Shown: positions 50,246 through 60,218, counted from the stretch's first letter. The stretch is 64,000 nt of DNA from Jiangella endophytica (GCF_003427025.1 NZ_QVAI01000001.1:921358-985357), one strand, 5' to 3'. The notes: a model not told the origin generated them from the sequence alone. Program-made: numbers and translations.

Positions 50246-51322
50246 GTGACCGCGACGGTCACCCGGAAGGCGTCCGCGGACCGGACCCGGCCGGTCCGCG
50301 GACGTCGAAGCTCCGGGCACCTGCGTCAGGAACGCCGGGCCGGCTGGCTGTTCGTCGCGCCCGCCGTGATCGTGCTGGTGGTGTTCCTGTTCGCGCCGAT
50401 CCTCATGGCGGCGTGGGTCAGCCTGCTGGACTGGAACGGGCAGTCCAGCCCGTTCTCGGGCGAGGCCGACTTCGTCGGGCTGGACAACTACCGCAACCTG
50501 CTGGTCGACGCCGGGCTGCTGCGCAGCGACTTCATGCTGAGCGTGCGCAACACCGTCTACTACGTGCTGTTCAACGTCACCGGTGCGGTCGTGGTGTCGT
50601 TCGCGCTGGCACTGGCCGTGAACTCGTACATCCTGCGGGGCCGGGCCTTCTTCCGCACGATCTTCTACTTCCCGGCCATCACCAGCTCGGTCGCGATCAG
50701 CGTGCTGTTCCTCTTCCTGTTCCAGGGGGCCGGCGTCGTGAACGTCGTGCTGTCGTGGGTGGGCATCGACGGGCCGTCGTGGTTCACCGACCCGCGCGGC
50801 GTCCTGCACATCGTCCTGTCCTGGTTCGGGGTCGACGGCGCGCCGGGCGCGCTGTCGGACACGACGCTGGGCGGGCTGAGCCTGTGGGACTGGCTGTCCG
50901 GCCCGTCGGTGGCGATGTGCACGCTGATCATGCTCACCGTCTGGACGACGTCGGGCACGTTCATGCTGTTCTTCCTGGTCGGGCTGCAGGACATCCCGGT
51001 CGAGCTGGAGGAGGCGACGGCCATCGACGGCGCCGGCGCCTGGCAGCGGTTCCGGCACCTCACGCTGCCGCTGATGCGCCGCAGCGTCGTGCTGGTCATC
51101 ACGCTGGCGCTGATCGGCAGCTGGCAGGTGTTCGACCAGGTGTTCATCCTGTCGCAGGGCTCGCCGGCGAAGACGACGCTGACGCCGGCCTACATCTCCT
51201 ACGTGCGCAGCTTCGGCGACGGCCAGTTCGGCGTCGGCGCGGCGGTCGCGTTCGTGCTGTTCGCGATCATCATCGTCCTCACGCTCGTGCAGCGGTGGGT
51301 GGGAAGGGAGCGGCGGGCATGA
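50246..51322 (+). CDS. sugar ABC transporter permease (MalF/UgpA type)
   Basis: A 358-residue permease with six core TM helices. The N-terminus is cytoplasmic and Arg-rich; TM1 is AGWLFVAPAVIVLVVFLFAP. The EAA loop reads VELEEATAIDGAGAWQRFRH, the contact site for the ATPase. A longer extracytoplasmic insertion (about 165-215, WFTDPRGVLHIVLSWFGVDG) lies between TM3 and TM4. GTG 50246 follows AGGAG and begins just after the binding-protein stop. Confidence 0.9.
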   Translation: MTATVTRKASADRTRPVRGRRSSGHLRQERRAGWLFVAPAVIVLVVFLFAPILMAAWVSLLDWNGQSSPFSGEADFVGLDNYRNLLVDAGLLRSDFMLSVRNTVYYVLFNVTGAVVVSFALALAVNSYILRGRAFFRTIFYFPAITSSVAISVLFLFLFQGAGVVNVVLSWVGIDGPSWFTDPRGVLHIVLSWFGVDGAPGALSDTTLGGLSLWDWLSGPSVAMCTLIMLTVWTTSGTFMLFFLVGLQDIPVELEEATAIDGAGAWQRFRHLTLPLMRRSVVLVITLALIGSWQVFDQVFILSQGSPAKTTLTPAYISYVRSFGDGQFGVGAAVAFVLFAIIIVLTLVQRWVGRERRA

Positions 51323-52248
51323 GCGGGCTGCTGGACCGACGGCGGGGCGCCCGGCCGGCGCGCGAGGCCGTCCCCGTCGTCCTCACCGACCGGTACTCGC
51401 CGCTGCCGCGCAAGGTGCTGGTGCGGGTGATCGGCTACGGGCTGCTGACGCTCGGGACGCTGCTGTACCTCGGACCGTTCCTCGTGCAGGTGGCGACGTC
51501 GTTCAAGACCGACGCGGACGCCGTCGGCAACCCCGTCTCGCTGATCCCGTCGCCGGTGTCGATGGCCGCCTGGGAGATCGTCGCGGGATCCAACCCGGCG
51601 TACTCGGTGCCGGTGTTCCGCTGGCTGGGCAACTCGTTCGTGGTGACGATCTCGGTGACGCTCGGGCGGCTGATCATCGACAGCCTGGCCGGGTACGCGC
51701 TGGCCCGGCTGCGGTTCCGCGGGCGGGCCGTGGTGTTCGCCGGCGTGGTCGCGGTGCTCGCGGTGCCCGGCGTCGTGCTGCTGATCCCGAAGTTCCTGGT
51801 GCTCAACGAGCTCGGCATGTTCGACAGCTACTCGGGGATGATCCTGCCGCTGTTCTGCGACGCGGTCGGGATCCTGCTGATGAAGACGGCGTTCGAAGCG
51901 GTGCCGGCCGAGCTGGACGAGGCCGCGCGGATCGACGGCGCCGGGGTGTTCCGGACGTTCTGGAGCGTGATCCTGCCGCTCGTTCGCCCGGCGCTGGTGA
52001 CGGTGACGATCCTGTCGTTCCAGGGCTCGTGGAACGAGTTCACGCACTTCCTGGTCGCCACGTCGAACCCGGACCTCGCGACGATGAACCTCGGCATCGC
52101 CCGGCTGACCGCCGGTGACCTGCAGGGATCGCAGCAGTTCCCGTTGAAGCTGGCGCTGGCGACGCTGTCGACCATCCCGATCGCGATCGTCTACGTGTTC
52201 TTCTCGCGGTACTTCATGCGCTCCGGCAACGCCACCGGCCTCAAATGA
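51319..52248 (+). CDS. sugar ABC transporter permease (MalG/UgpE type)
   Basis: A 309-residue permease with six TM helices. The EAA loop is PAELDEAARIDGAGVFRTFW, and SFQGSWNEFTHFLVAT is the usual late motif. It pairs with the MalF-type protein to form the channel. The ATG overlaps the previous stop. No ATPase gene follows, so a shared MsiK-like ATPase encoded elsewhere probably energises the system. The TGA stop is part of a dispersed palindrome. Confidence 0.9.
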   Translation: MSGLLDRRRGARPAREAVPVVLTDRYSPLPRKVLVRVIGYGLLTLGTLLYLGPFLVQVATSFKTDADAVGNPVSLIPSPVSMAAWEIVAGSNPAYSVPVFRWLGNSFVVTISVTLGRLIIDSLAGYALARLRFRGRAVVFAGVVAVLAVPGVVLLIPKFLVLNELGMFDSYSGMILPLFCDAVGILLMKTAFEAVPAELDEAARIDGAGVFRTFWSVILPLVRPALVTVTILSFQGSWNEFTHFLVATSNPDLATMNLGIARLTAGDLQGSQQFPLKLALATLSTIPIAIVYVFFSRYFMRSGNATGLK

Positions 52249-52322
52249 TCACGTCAAGGGGGGTCGCTCCCGCTCTACCAGGCATGCATGCCTGGGGAAG
52301 CGGGAGGACGCCTGGTCAGGGA
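52243..52322. repeat. dispersed GCATGC palindrome, copy A4 (right arm lost)
   Basis: The left arm TGATCACGTCAAG (52246-52258) contains the stop of the malG-like gene. The core CCAGGCATGCATGCCTGG is at 52278-52295. The outer right arm is missing: GCCTGGTCAGGG stands where the CTTGACGTGATCA arm would be. Confidence 0.85.
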
Positions 52323-52443
52323 CCCCACCGTGGGACGCAGCCGTGGGAGACGGGCGGCCGCTCGGTGCGGTGGCGCACCGGTGCCGCGGTCGCGGTGAAA
52401 TCCCGGTGACGGGCGGCCGCCCGGTCTGGCAGAGTGGCCGCCC

Positions 52444-52965
52444 GTGTCCAGCGTCTACCTGATCACCGGCATCATGGCGGCCGGCAAGTCCACCGTGGCC
52501 CAGGCGCTGGCCGAGCGGCTGCCGAAGGCGGCACACGTGCGCGGCGACACGTTCCGGAAGGCCATCGTGTCCGGCCGGGCCGACCCGGTCCCCGGCAGCG
52601 AGGAGGGCATGGCGCAGCTGCGGCTTCGCTATCGCATCGCGGCCGGCGTGGCCGACGAGTACGCGGCCGCCGGGTTCACGGCCGTCGTGCAGGACGTCGT
52701 CGTCGGGCCGGTGCTGGCGGAGTACGTCGAGCTGGTCCGCACCCGGCCGCTGCACGTCGTCGTGCTGGCACCGCGCCCCGACGCCGTCGCGGCGCGGGAG
52801 GCCGGCCGCGGCAAGACCGGCTACGGCGCCTGGACGGTGGCCGACCTCGACACCTCACTGCGCGAGGAGACGCCGCGGGTCGGGCTGTGGCTGGACACGT
52901 CGGACCTGACGCCGGAGCAGACGGTCGACGCGATCCTCGCCCGGCGCGACGAGGCCGCCGTCTGA
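52444..52965 (+). CDS. small P-loop kinase (AAA/CPT-like)
   Basis: A 173-residue protein with Walker A GIMAAGKST near the N-terminus, HVRGDTFRKAIVSG, and a lid-like Arg/Gly region REAGRGKTGYGAW. This is the pattern of small phosphotransferases such as chloramphenicol phosphotransferase-like or shikimate-type kinases; the substrate is unknown. The GTG follows a weak CAGAGT box by 8 nt, so it may be leaderless. The gene is flanked by copies A4 and A5 of the dispersed palindrome. Confidence 0.82.
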   Translation: MSSVYLITGIMAAGKSTVAQALAERLPKAAHVRGDTFRKAIVSGRADPVPGSEEGMAQLRLRYRIAAGVADEYAAAGFTAVVQDVVVGPVLAEYVELVRTRPLHVVVLAPRPDAVAAREAGRGKTGYGAWTVADLDTSLREETPRVGLWLDTSDLTPEQTVDAILARRDEAAV

Positions 52966-53047
52966 TGTCGCTCCACCAGGCTTCCTCCCGCTTCGCCAGG
53001 CATGCATGCCTGTGGGAGCGGGAGCAACCCCACTTGACGTGATCAAC
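52966..53047. repeat. dispersed GCATGC palindrome, copy A5 (left arm lost)
   Basis: The core CCAGGCATGCATGCCTG starts at 52996 and the right arm CTTGACGTGATCA is at 53033-53045. The left arm is degenerate. It lies between the convergent kinase and LuxR genes and mirrors the loss seen in A4. Confidence 0.85.
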
Positions 53048-53054
53048 TCCGGGG

Positions 53055-56036
53055 TCAGCCGGCGTCGGCCAGCAGCCCGCGCTGGTGAGCGATGGAGACG
53101 GCCTCGGTGCGGCTGGCCGCGCCGAGCTTCGTCATGACCCGGGACAGGTGCACGCTCACGGTCTTCTCGCTGATGAACAGCTCTTCGCCGACCTTGCGGT
53201 TGGTGTAGCCGCGGGCCACCAGCTCGAGCACGCCCAGCTCGCGCGGGGTCAGCAGCCCGGCGGACGACAGCGCTGCGCCGGGCAGCGCGATGTGGGCGCG
53301 CCGGGCGAGGTCGCGGACGGCGTCGGCCAGCGGCCGCGCGCCCAACCGGTCGGCGGTCTCGAGCGCGGCGGCCAACTCGGCGGCCGCGGCGTCGCGGTCG
53401 CCGGTCGCGACCAGCGCCTCGGCCAGCCGCCAGCGGGCCAGCGCGACGTGGAACGGCTCGCCGTAGGCGAACGCCTCGACGACCGCGCGCCACGGCTCGG
53501 CGTCGGTGGAGCCGGTCAGGCGGGACTCCTCGGCCCGCAGCCGGGCCAGCCAGGCCAGGCCCTCGGGACCGAGGCGGTCGGCGCGGGGGATGCCGTGCTC
53601 GGCGGTGGCGCGGGCGTGCTCGGCGAACCGCCGGCCCTCGGCGACGGCGGCCGCCTCGGCCGTGGTGTCGTGTTCGGCCCGTGCTCGCCGCGCGACGTCG
53701 GCGAGCGAGCCGAGCGCCAGCACCGCCAGCCGGATACCGCCGAGCGGCCAGTGGTCGTCGTCGCCCTTGCGCATGGAGGCGATGGCGTCGTCGGCGACCC
53801 GGGCGGCGTCGCGCTGGCGGCCCTGCCAGCCGGCCATCTCGATGCCCGCGATGCCGGCCAGCTGGGCGATCTGGTTGTCGCGGTGCCACTCGGGCCGGAT
53901 GCGGGCGAGGTCGCGCTGCGCTTCGTCGAACCGGCCGCGGCTGACCTTGATGATCGCCGCCGACGCCGCGAGCAGCGCCGAGATGGTGTCGGAGACCTGC
54001 TCTCCGGGCGGGCTGGCGGCGGCCAGTGCTGCGTCCCAGCTGCCGTGCGCGTAGTGGACCATGGCGCCCATCCAGCGCAGCTCGAGGCCGTACATGCTCC
54101 ACTTCAGGCCCAACTCGACGGCGCGGGCGGCCGCGGCGTCGGCGATGGCGGTGGCTTCGTCGAGCCGTCCCTGCTCGTACCTGGTGGTGACGAGGTTGAA
54201 GAAGGCCCTCAGCTCGACGTTGGCGGCGCCGACCCGGATGGCGTTCTGCCGGGCCTGCTCGAACAGCGCGCAGGCCTCCTCGACGGCGCCGGCGCGGAGG
54301 TCGTTGAAGGCCAGCGTGATCAGCGCGTCGGACTCGGCGCTGACGCTGCCGCTGGCGCGGGCGTCGTCGATGGCCTGCTCGGCGTAGGCCCGGGACAGCT
54401 CGTTCTCCTTGGCCAGGCGCGTGCGCGCCCGCAACGCGAGCACCCACGCGCGGGTGCGACTGGGTGGCTCGGGCTCGACCAGCGCCCAGGCGTCCTCGAT
54501 GACCTGCTCGGCCTCGAGCCAGCGGATGTTGGCCAGCAGCGTCTCGGTGAGCTGGCGGCGGACGTCGGCGCGGGTGACGGCGTCGGCGTCGCGGTCGGCC
54601 AGCTCGCGGGCGGCCTGCGCGTAGGCGACGGCGCGCTCCGGGTGCCCGGCCGCGCTGGCGACGTAGGCGGCCTTGCGGGTGAGCGCGAGCTCGTCGACGC
54701 CGGCCCGTGCCACGGGGTCGTCGACCGCCGACCACAGCTCCAGCGCCTGTTCGACGTAGCGCAGCTCGGCCGCGAGCGCGCCGACCCTCATGGCGTCGTC
54801 GGCCGCCTTCACCGACGCGGCCAGCGCCGTGGGGAGGTCGTTGCTGCGCAGGCTGTGGTAGGCGAGCGCGCCGGCCAGTTCGTCCTGCTTCAGCTCGACG
54901 ATGCGGCGCGCGTAAGCGGCGTGCAGCCGGACCCGCTCGCCCGGCAGCAGATCGGCGTAGACGGCCTCGCGTAGCAGCGCGTGCCGGAACGTGTAGCCGC
55001 CCTGGTCGTCGGTGACGAGGATGTGGTGCTGCAGCGCCTCGCGCAGCGCGGCGTCGAGCTCGCCGTCGGGGAGGTCGACGACGGAGCGCACCGCCGCGTG
55101 CCGGACGTGCCGGCGCCCGGTGACGGAGATGGCGCCGACGACGCGCTGCGCCGCCGCGCTGAGGGTCTCGACCCGCGCCAGCAGCACGTCGGCCAGCGCG
55201 GTGGGGATGCCGCCCGCCGGGCCCGTGGCACTGGCCGCGACCAGCTCCTCGGCGAAGAACGCGTTGCCCTCGGACCGTTCCGCGACGTCGCTCAGCAGCT
55301 CGGCGTCGATGCCGCCGTCGGCCAGTGCCTCGACGAACGCCAGCGCGTCGGCCGGGCCGAACGGGGTGAGGTCGAGCCGCTCGGCGGCCGGCAGCCGGAC
55401 CAGCTCGGCGAGCAGCGGCCGCAGCGGGTGCTGGCGGTGGAGATCGTCGGAGCGGTACGTGGCGACCATCAGCAGTCGCTGCGCGGCCAGCCGCGACACC
55501 AGGAACGACAGCAGGTCGCGGCTGGAGGCGTCGCTCCAGTGCAGGTCCTCGATGGCGAGCACCACCGGCGCGTCGTCGCTCAGCTCGGCTAGCACCGTGA
55601 CCATGGCGTCGAACAGCTGCAGCTGGCCGAGGTCGTTCTCCTCGCCCGACCGCGCCGCCGTGGCCGCGGCGCGGCCGATGAGCTGGGCCAGCGCCGGGCG
55701 GGCGTCGACGAGGTCGGGCCGGACCCGCCGCAGCTGCTCGATCACTTCCTTGAAGGGCAGGTACGGCAGCCCGGCCTCGCCGACGCTGACACAGCGACCC
55801 AGCAGCACGTGGACGCCGGCCGCCTCGGCCTCGGCGGTGAACTCGGTCAGCAGCCGGCTCTTGCCCACGCCGGCGTCGCCGGAGAGCAGCACCGCGGTGC
55901 CGGCGCCCGCGCGGGCGCGTTCGAGCGCCGCGCGCAGCTGAGCGATCTCAGCGCTGCGTGCGGTGAAGGGGACTCCGGTACCGAGTCGTGGCACGACACC
56001 GATGCTCGCATACGGCTCCGACAACGTCGCAGGCAT
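53055..56036 (-). CDS. large ATP-binding LuxR-family (LAL) regulator
   Basis: A regulator of about 993 residues. An N-terminal AAA/ORC-type ATPase has Walker A LLSGDAGVGKSRLL (about 50-63) and Walker B PVVLAIEDLHWSDAS. A long alpha-helical TPR-like middle follows (about 350-900), then a C-terminal LuxR HTH (LTPRELGVLELVARGYTNRK and EELFISEKTVSVHLSRVM). LAL proteins activate catabolic or secondary-metabolite genes on ligand and ATP binding. ATG 56036 is chosen; GTG 55994 is an alternative closer to the conserved domain. Confidence 0.9.
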   Translation of the reverse strand: MPATLSEPYASIGVVPRLGTGVPFTARSAEIAQLRAALERARAGAGTAVLLSGDAGVGKSRLLTEFTAEAEAAGVHVLLGRCVSVGEAGLPYLPFKEVIEQLRRVRPDLVDARPALAQLIGRAAATAARSGEENDLGQLQLFDAMVTVLAELSDDAPVVLAIEDLHWSDASSRDLLSFLVSRLAAQRLLMVATYRSDDLHRQHPLRPLLAELVRLPAAERLDLTPFGPADALAFVEALADGGIDAELLSDVAERSEGNAFFAEELVAASATGPAGGIPTALADVLLARVETLSAAAQRVVGAISVTGRRHVRHAAVRSVVDLPDGELDAALREALQHHILVTDDQGGYTFRHALLREAVYADLLPGERVRLHAAYARRIVELKQDELAGALAYHSLRSNDLPTALAASVKAADDAMRVGALAAELRYVEQALELWSAVDDPVARAGVDELALTRKAAYVASAAGHPERAVAYAQAARELADRDADAVTRADVRRQLTETLLANIRWLEAEQVIEDAWALVEPEPPSRTRAWVLALRARTRLAKENELSRAYAEQAIDDARASGSVSAESDALITLAFNDLRAGAVEEACALFEQARQNAIRVGAANVELRAFFNLVTTRYEQGRLDEATAIADAAAARAVELGLKWSMYGLELRWMGAMVHYAHGSWDAALAAASPPGEQVSDTISALLAASAAIIKVSRGRFDEAQRDLARIRPEWHRDNQIAQLAGIAGIEMAGWQGRQRDAARVADDAIASMRKGDDDHWPLGGIRLAVLALGSLADVARRARAEHDTTAEAAAVAEGRRFAEHARATAEHGIPRADRLGPEGLAWLARLRAEESRLTGSTDAEPWRAVVEAFAYGEPFHVALARWRLAEALVATGDRDAAAAELAAALETADRLGARPLADAVRDLARRAHIALPGAALSSAGLLTPRELGVLELVARGYTNRKVGEELFISEKTVSVHLSRVMTKLGAASRTEAVSIAHQRGLLADAG

Positions 56037-56047
56037 TTTCGGACCGG

Positions 56048-56194
56048 TCAGCGGACGGCGCCAACAGGACGCGGACGCACCCGCGGCGCGGGCGGCCGGG
56101 CCGGCTCTTCCGTGGCGCCACGGCGGGTGAGGGCGATGTCGCGGCGCACCCGCTCGTGCCGGTAGGCGAGCTCGGCGCGAAGGTTGTCGATCAT
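56048..56194 (-). CDS. small basic protein (48 residues), unknown
   Basis: ATG 56194 is preceded by GGGAGGG at ideal distance and opens a 48-codon frame ending at TGA 56048-56050. The product begins MIDNLRAELAYRHERVRRDI, an amphipathic helix, and ends in an Arg/Pro-rich tail. Third positions are strongly G/C. It lies just upstream of the LuxR ATPase gene on the same strand and may be co-transcribed. Short proteins with a similar start occur in actinobacteria, but I know no function. Confidence 0.6.
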   Translation of the reverse strand: MIDNLRAELAYRHERVRRDIALTRRGATEEPARPPAPRVRPRPVGAVR

Positions 56195-56287
56195 GGGGTC
56201 CCTCCCTCGGACTCATCTCGTAGCCATGAGCCTCGTGCTGAGGCGGGACCCGCGGCATCGGGCGTCCGCGCACACCCGCGCGGTGCG

Positions 56288-56324
56288 GGCCCCTTACCCC
56301 GCCGGCGGCGCGGAGTAAGGGGCC
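56288..56324. promoter_or_regulatory. GGCCCCTTAC inverted repeat upstream of the malic enzyme gene
   Basis: GGCCCCTTAC (56288-56297) and GTAAGGGGCC (56315-56324) are perfect 10-bp arms around 17 nt, about 85 bp before the malic enzyme GTG. It could be an operator or a hairpin between divergent transcripts. Confidence 0.5.
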
Positions 56325-56409
56325 TCTTCCGCGAACCCGGCCGCCGCCGCCCGGAGGGTACGGAATCATCTACGGTGGTCCTGCTCACATCTCGGCAAGA
56401 AGGGTCACC

Positions 56410-57843
<1,434 letters not shown>

Positions 57844-57883
57844 TGCGCCGCCTCGGTGACGCGGGCCCGGCCGACCGGGCACG

Positions 57884-58456
57884 ATGGAACCCGTGGGCAT
57901 GAACTCCACGGCGCTGACCGGAAAGCTGCTCGTGGCGGCGCCGTCGTTGCGCGGCTCGACGTTCGACCGCGCCGTCATCCTCATGCTCTCGCACGACGGC
58001 GACGGCGCCCTCGGCGTCATGGTCAACAAGCCGACCGAGGTGCTGGTGGGCGACGTCCTGCCGGGTTGGATGTCGGTGGTCTCCGAACCCGGCGTCGTGT
58101 TCCAGGGCGGGCCGGTCAGCCTGGACAGCGCGCTGGGGCTGGTCGCCGTCGACGGGAACGACGAGCCGCTCGGCATCCGCCGGGTCCGTGGCCGGCTCGG
58201 CGTGGTGGACCTGGACACGCCGGCCGAGATCATCGAGCCCGCGGTGACGGCGATGCGCGTGTTCGCCGGATACGCCGGCTGGGCGCCCGACCAGCTCGAG
58301 GGTGAGATCGACGAGGGCTCGTGGTACGTCGTCGACTCCGAGCCGGGGGACGCCTTCCGCACCGACGCCGAGCACCTGTGGCCCACGGTGCTCCGGCGCC
58401 AAGGCGGCCAGTTGGCCCTGATGGCCACCTTCCCCGCCGACCCGTCGATGAACTGA
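57884..58456 (+). CDS. YqgE/AlgH family protein
   Basis: A 190-residue protein with ALTGKLLVAAPSLRGSTFDRAVI, LSHDGDGALGVMVNKP, FQGGPVSLDSALGLV and FAGYAGWAPDQLEGEIDEG. These are the signature blocks of the AlgH family, a conserved fold of unclear biochemical role. The start is uncertain: ATG 57884, GTG 57893 and ATG 57899 are in frame, and no ribosome-binding site is seen. Confidence 0.9.
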   Translation: MEPVGMNSTALTGKLLVAAPSLRGSTFDRAVILMLSHDGDGALGVMVNKPTEVLVGDVLPGWMSVVSEPGVVFQGGPVSLDSALGLVAVDGNDEPLGIRRVRGRLGVVDLDTPAEIIEPAVTAMRVFAGYAGWAPDQLEGEIDEGSWYVVDSEPGDAFRTDAEHLWPTVLRRQGGQLALMATFPADPSMN

Positions 58457-58667
58457 GCCGGTTTCGCTGGTGTCGGTATCGGCGCCGCCGTCGCCGTGAC
58501 AGCCTGCCCGGCGCATGATCTCGTGTCGACGAGGCCGCCAACTGGTGACGCCGGTGTCACCCCCCCGGGATCATGTGTGCCCCACCCGGCTTGGCCGATC
58601 GGCCCAGGCGGAGTGGCGGGGTGGGGTGGGATGACGGGTCGCCTGACCGTGGCCGCACCGCTCCCGC

Positions 58668-58701
58668 GCCCTTCCCGCAGGCAACTGCCCGCGGGAAGGG
58701 C
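58668..58701. terminator. strong bidirectional hairpin between convergent genes
   Basis: GCCCTTCCCGC (58668-58678) pairs with GCGGGAAGGGC (58691-58701), and the inner GGCA/TGCC extends the stem to about 15 bp with a 2-nt loop. It lies in the gene-free 58457-58747 stretch, after algH and before the convergent protease operon. Confidence 0.75.
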
Positions 58702-58747
58702 CATGGCCAACAAAGGGGACGGCCAATGCCTCAGCCGTTGCCCAGGC

Positions 58748-59053
58748 TCAGCCGTCCACCGACCCCTCCAGCCGTTCGAGGATGGCGACGGTGTGGTCGC
58801 CGGCGGTGCCGGGAGGGGCGTCGGGGGCCAGCCGGGGCGGCGGGCTGGTGCGGACGATCCGCCAGCGCACGCCGCCGGCGGTGAGCACGTTGCCGGAGGC
58901 GTACCAGGCGGTGGTCTGGGGCCCACCGGGCTCGTCGATGCCGAGGCAGACGAGGGGTGGGTCGAGGCCGACGACGGTGATGGACGCGGCGCCGGCCGGG
59001 ACCGGGTAGCCGAGCCGGACCCGCACCGTCGTCGTCGCGGGGTCAGCCGTCAT
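58748..59053 (-). CDS. small protein coupled to a calpain-like protease, unknown
   Basis: A 101-residue, beta-rich protein (TTVRVRLGYPVPAGAASITV, VCLGIDEPGG, VRWRIVRTSPPPRLAP) with no signal peptide and no known motif. Its ATG lies inside the end of the protease gene (11-bp overlap), so the two are co-translated. It could be an inhibitor, chaperone or substrate-binding partner of the protease; this is inference from linkage alone. Confidence 0.65.
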   Translation of the reverse strand: MTADPATTTVRVRLGYPVPAGAASITVVGLDPPLVCLGIDEPGGPQTTAWYASGNVLTAGGVRWRIVRTSPPPRLAPDAPPGTAGDHTVAILERLEGSVDG

Positions 59054-60218
59054 CGGTCTCGCACCAGTCGATGCGGGTGAACAAGTCGCGGAAGACGTCG
59101 AGCGGCACCGGCCGTGGGTGTCGCCGGCCCCAGGGGTTGTGCAGCAGGACCCGGCGATCGGCGTCGAGACCGCGGACGGCGTAGGCGTGCGCGACCGGCG
59201 CCAGCCGGTACCGCAGTGCGGCCGCCGCGCCGGAGCCGTCGTCGTCGAAAGGACGGCTGCAGGCGACCGCCGGCTGCCCGGACTCGACCAGCGCCGCCAC
59301 GATGTCGTCGTCGGCCTTCGGGACCCGCAGCAGGTAGCTGGGCCGGCCGGTGAGCCAGTACAGCGCCTCGACCGGCAGGCCGCCGCGGGCCAGCACGGGG
59401 TAGCCGCCGCCGTAGACGGCGAACGCCTTCTCGACGAACGGCACCAGCGTCGAGCCGTCGGGGGAGCAGGCGTATGCGAGCCGCCCGCTGCCGGCGTCGA
59501 CCGGGAGGGTCGGGCGCAGTCGATACCGCCGCCGGGGCACGTCGACCACCACGGTGTCGTGGCTCGCGGTGACGGCGGGCAGCAGCCACGGCGCGCGATC
59601 GGCGACCGCGCACAGAGCGGCGACGAGATGGCAGTCGCTGATGGAGCCCTGCCGGGCGAACGTGGTGCCGACACCGGCCGGGAACGTCAGCGGGTGGGCG
59701 GCGTAGCGGACGCCGTCGGTGAGCTCGGGCTCCGGCGCCCGCCGGGGGACGGACGCAGCGGGAGTGGGGTCGCCGGCCGCCGACGCCGAGGGGGCGGCGA
59801 ACGGCGGCCGGCGACCCGGCTGCGGGGTGTCGCGGAGCAGCGCGACCAGCAGCGCCACCTCGGCGTCGAGCGCTCGGAGCGTGGCCGAGGCCGCGCCGTC
59901 GACGACGGCCGCGATGGGCTTGGCCCGCTCCGCGACCGCGGCGCCAGGAGCCGCCGGGGAAGGGCCCGGGCAAAGGCCCGGGGAGAGACCCGGGGAGGAA
60001 CCCGGCGATGGCGACGGCCCGGCAGCCCGTGGACCGGCCTCGGCCGCCAGCCGGGCGTGAACGGCTGCGGCCAGCCGGGCGTCGGCGACGGCCGCCGCCC
60101 GCACCGCGCCCTCCGCGCGGCCGACCGTCGCCGCGCGCAACAGCTCGAACTGCGCGCCGGCAGCGGCGCGCAGGGACGTCAGGGCCTGGACGGCCGCCCG
60201 GATAGGCCGCTCAGCCAC
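59043..60218 (-). CDS. calpain-like (family C2) cysteine protease
   Basis: A 391-residue protein. An Ala-rich helical N-terminus (1-65) is followed by a Pro/Ser/Gly linker (67-93) and another helix (100-130). The C2 catalytic domain starts near 168: oxyanion Gln190 and Cys196 in RQGSISDCHLVAAL, His344 in PVAHAYAVRG and Asn361 in LLHNPWG. The VEKAFAVYGGGYPVLARGGL stretch is also typical of calpains. No calcium EF-hands or secretion signal are seen. Intracellular proteolysis or a role as a toxin-like effector are both possible. Confidence 0.82.
   Translation of the reverse strand: MAERPIRAAVQALTSLRAAAGAQFELLRAATVGRAEGAVRAAAVADARLAAAVHARLAAEAGPRAAGPSPSPGSSPGLSPGLCPGPSPAAPGAAVAERAKPIAAVVDGAASATLRALDAEVALLVALLRDTPQPGRRPPFAAPSASAAGDPTPAASVPRRAPEPELTDGVRYAAHPLTFPAGVGTTFARQGSISDCHLVAALCAVADRAPWLLPAVTASHDTVVVDVPRRRYRLRPTLPVDAGSGRLAYACSPDGSTLVPFVEKAFAVYGGGYPVLARGGLPVEALYWLTGRPSYLLRVPKADDDIVAALVESGQPAVACSRPFDDDGSGAAAALRYRLAPVAHAYAVRGLDADRRVLLHNPWGRRHPRPVPLDVFRDLFTRIDWCETDDG

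Noticed and set aside
59043..60218. Type VII-secreted polymorphic toxin with immunity gene
   Set aside because: The helical N-terminus has no WxG or LXG motif, no secretion gene is near, and the partner shows no immunity-protein family; kept only as a possibility.
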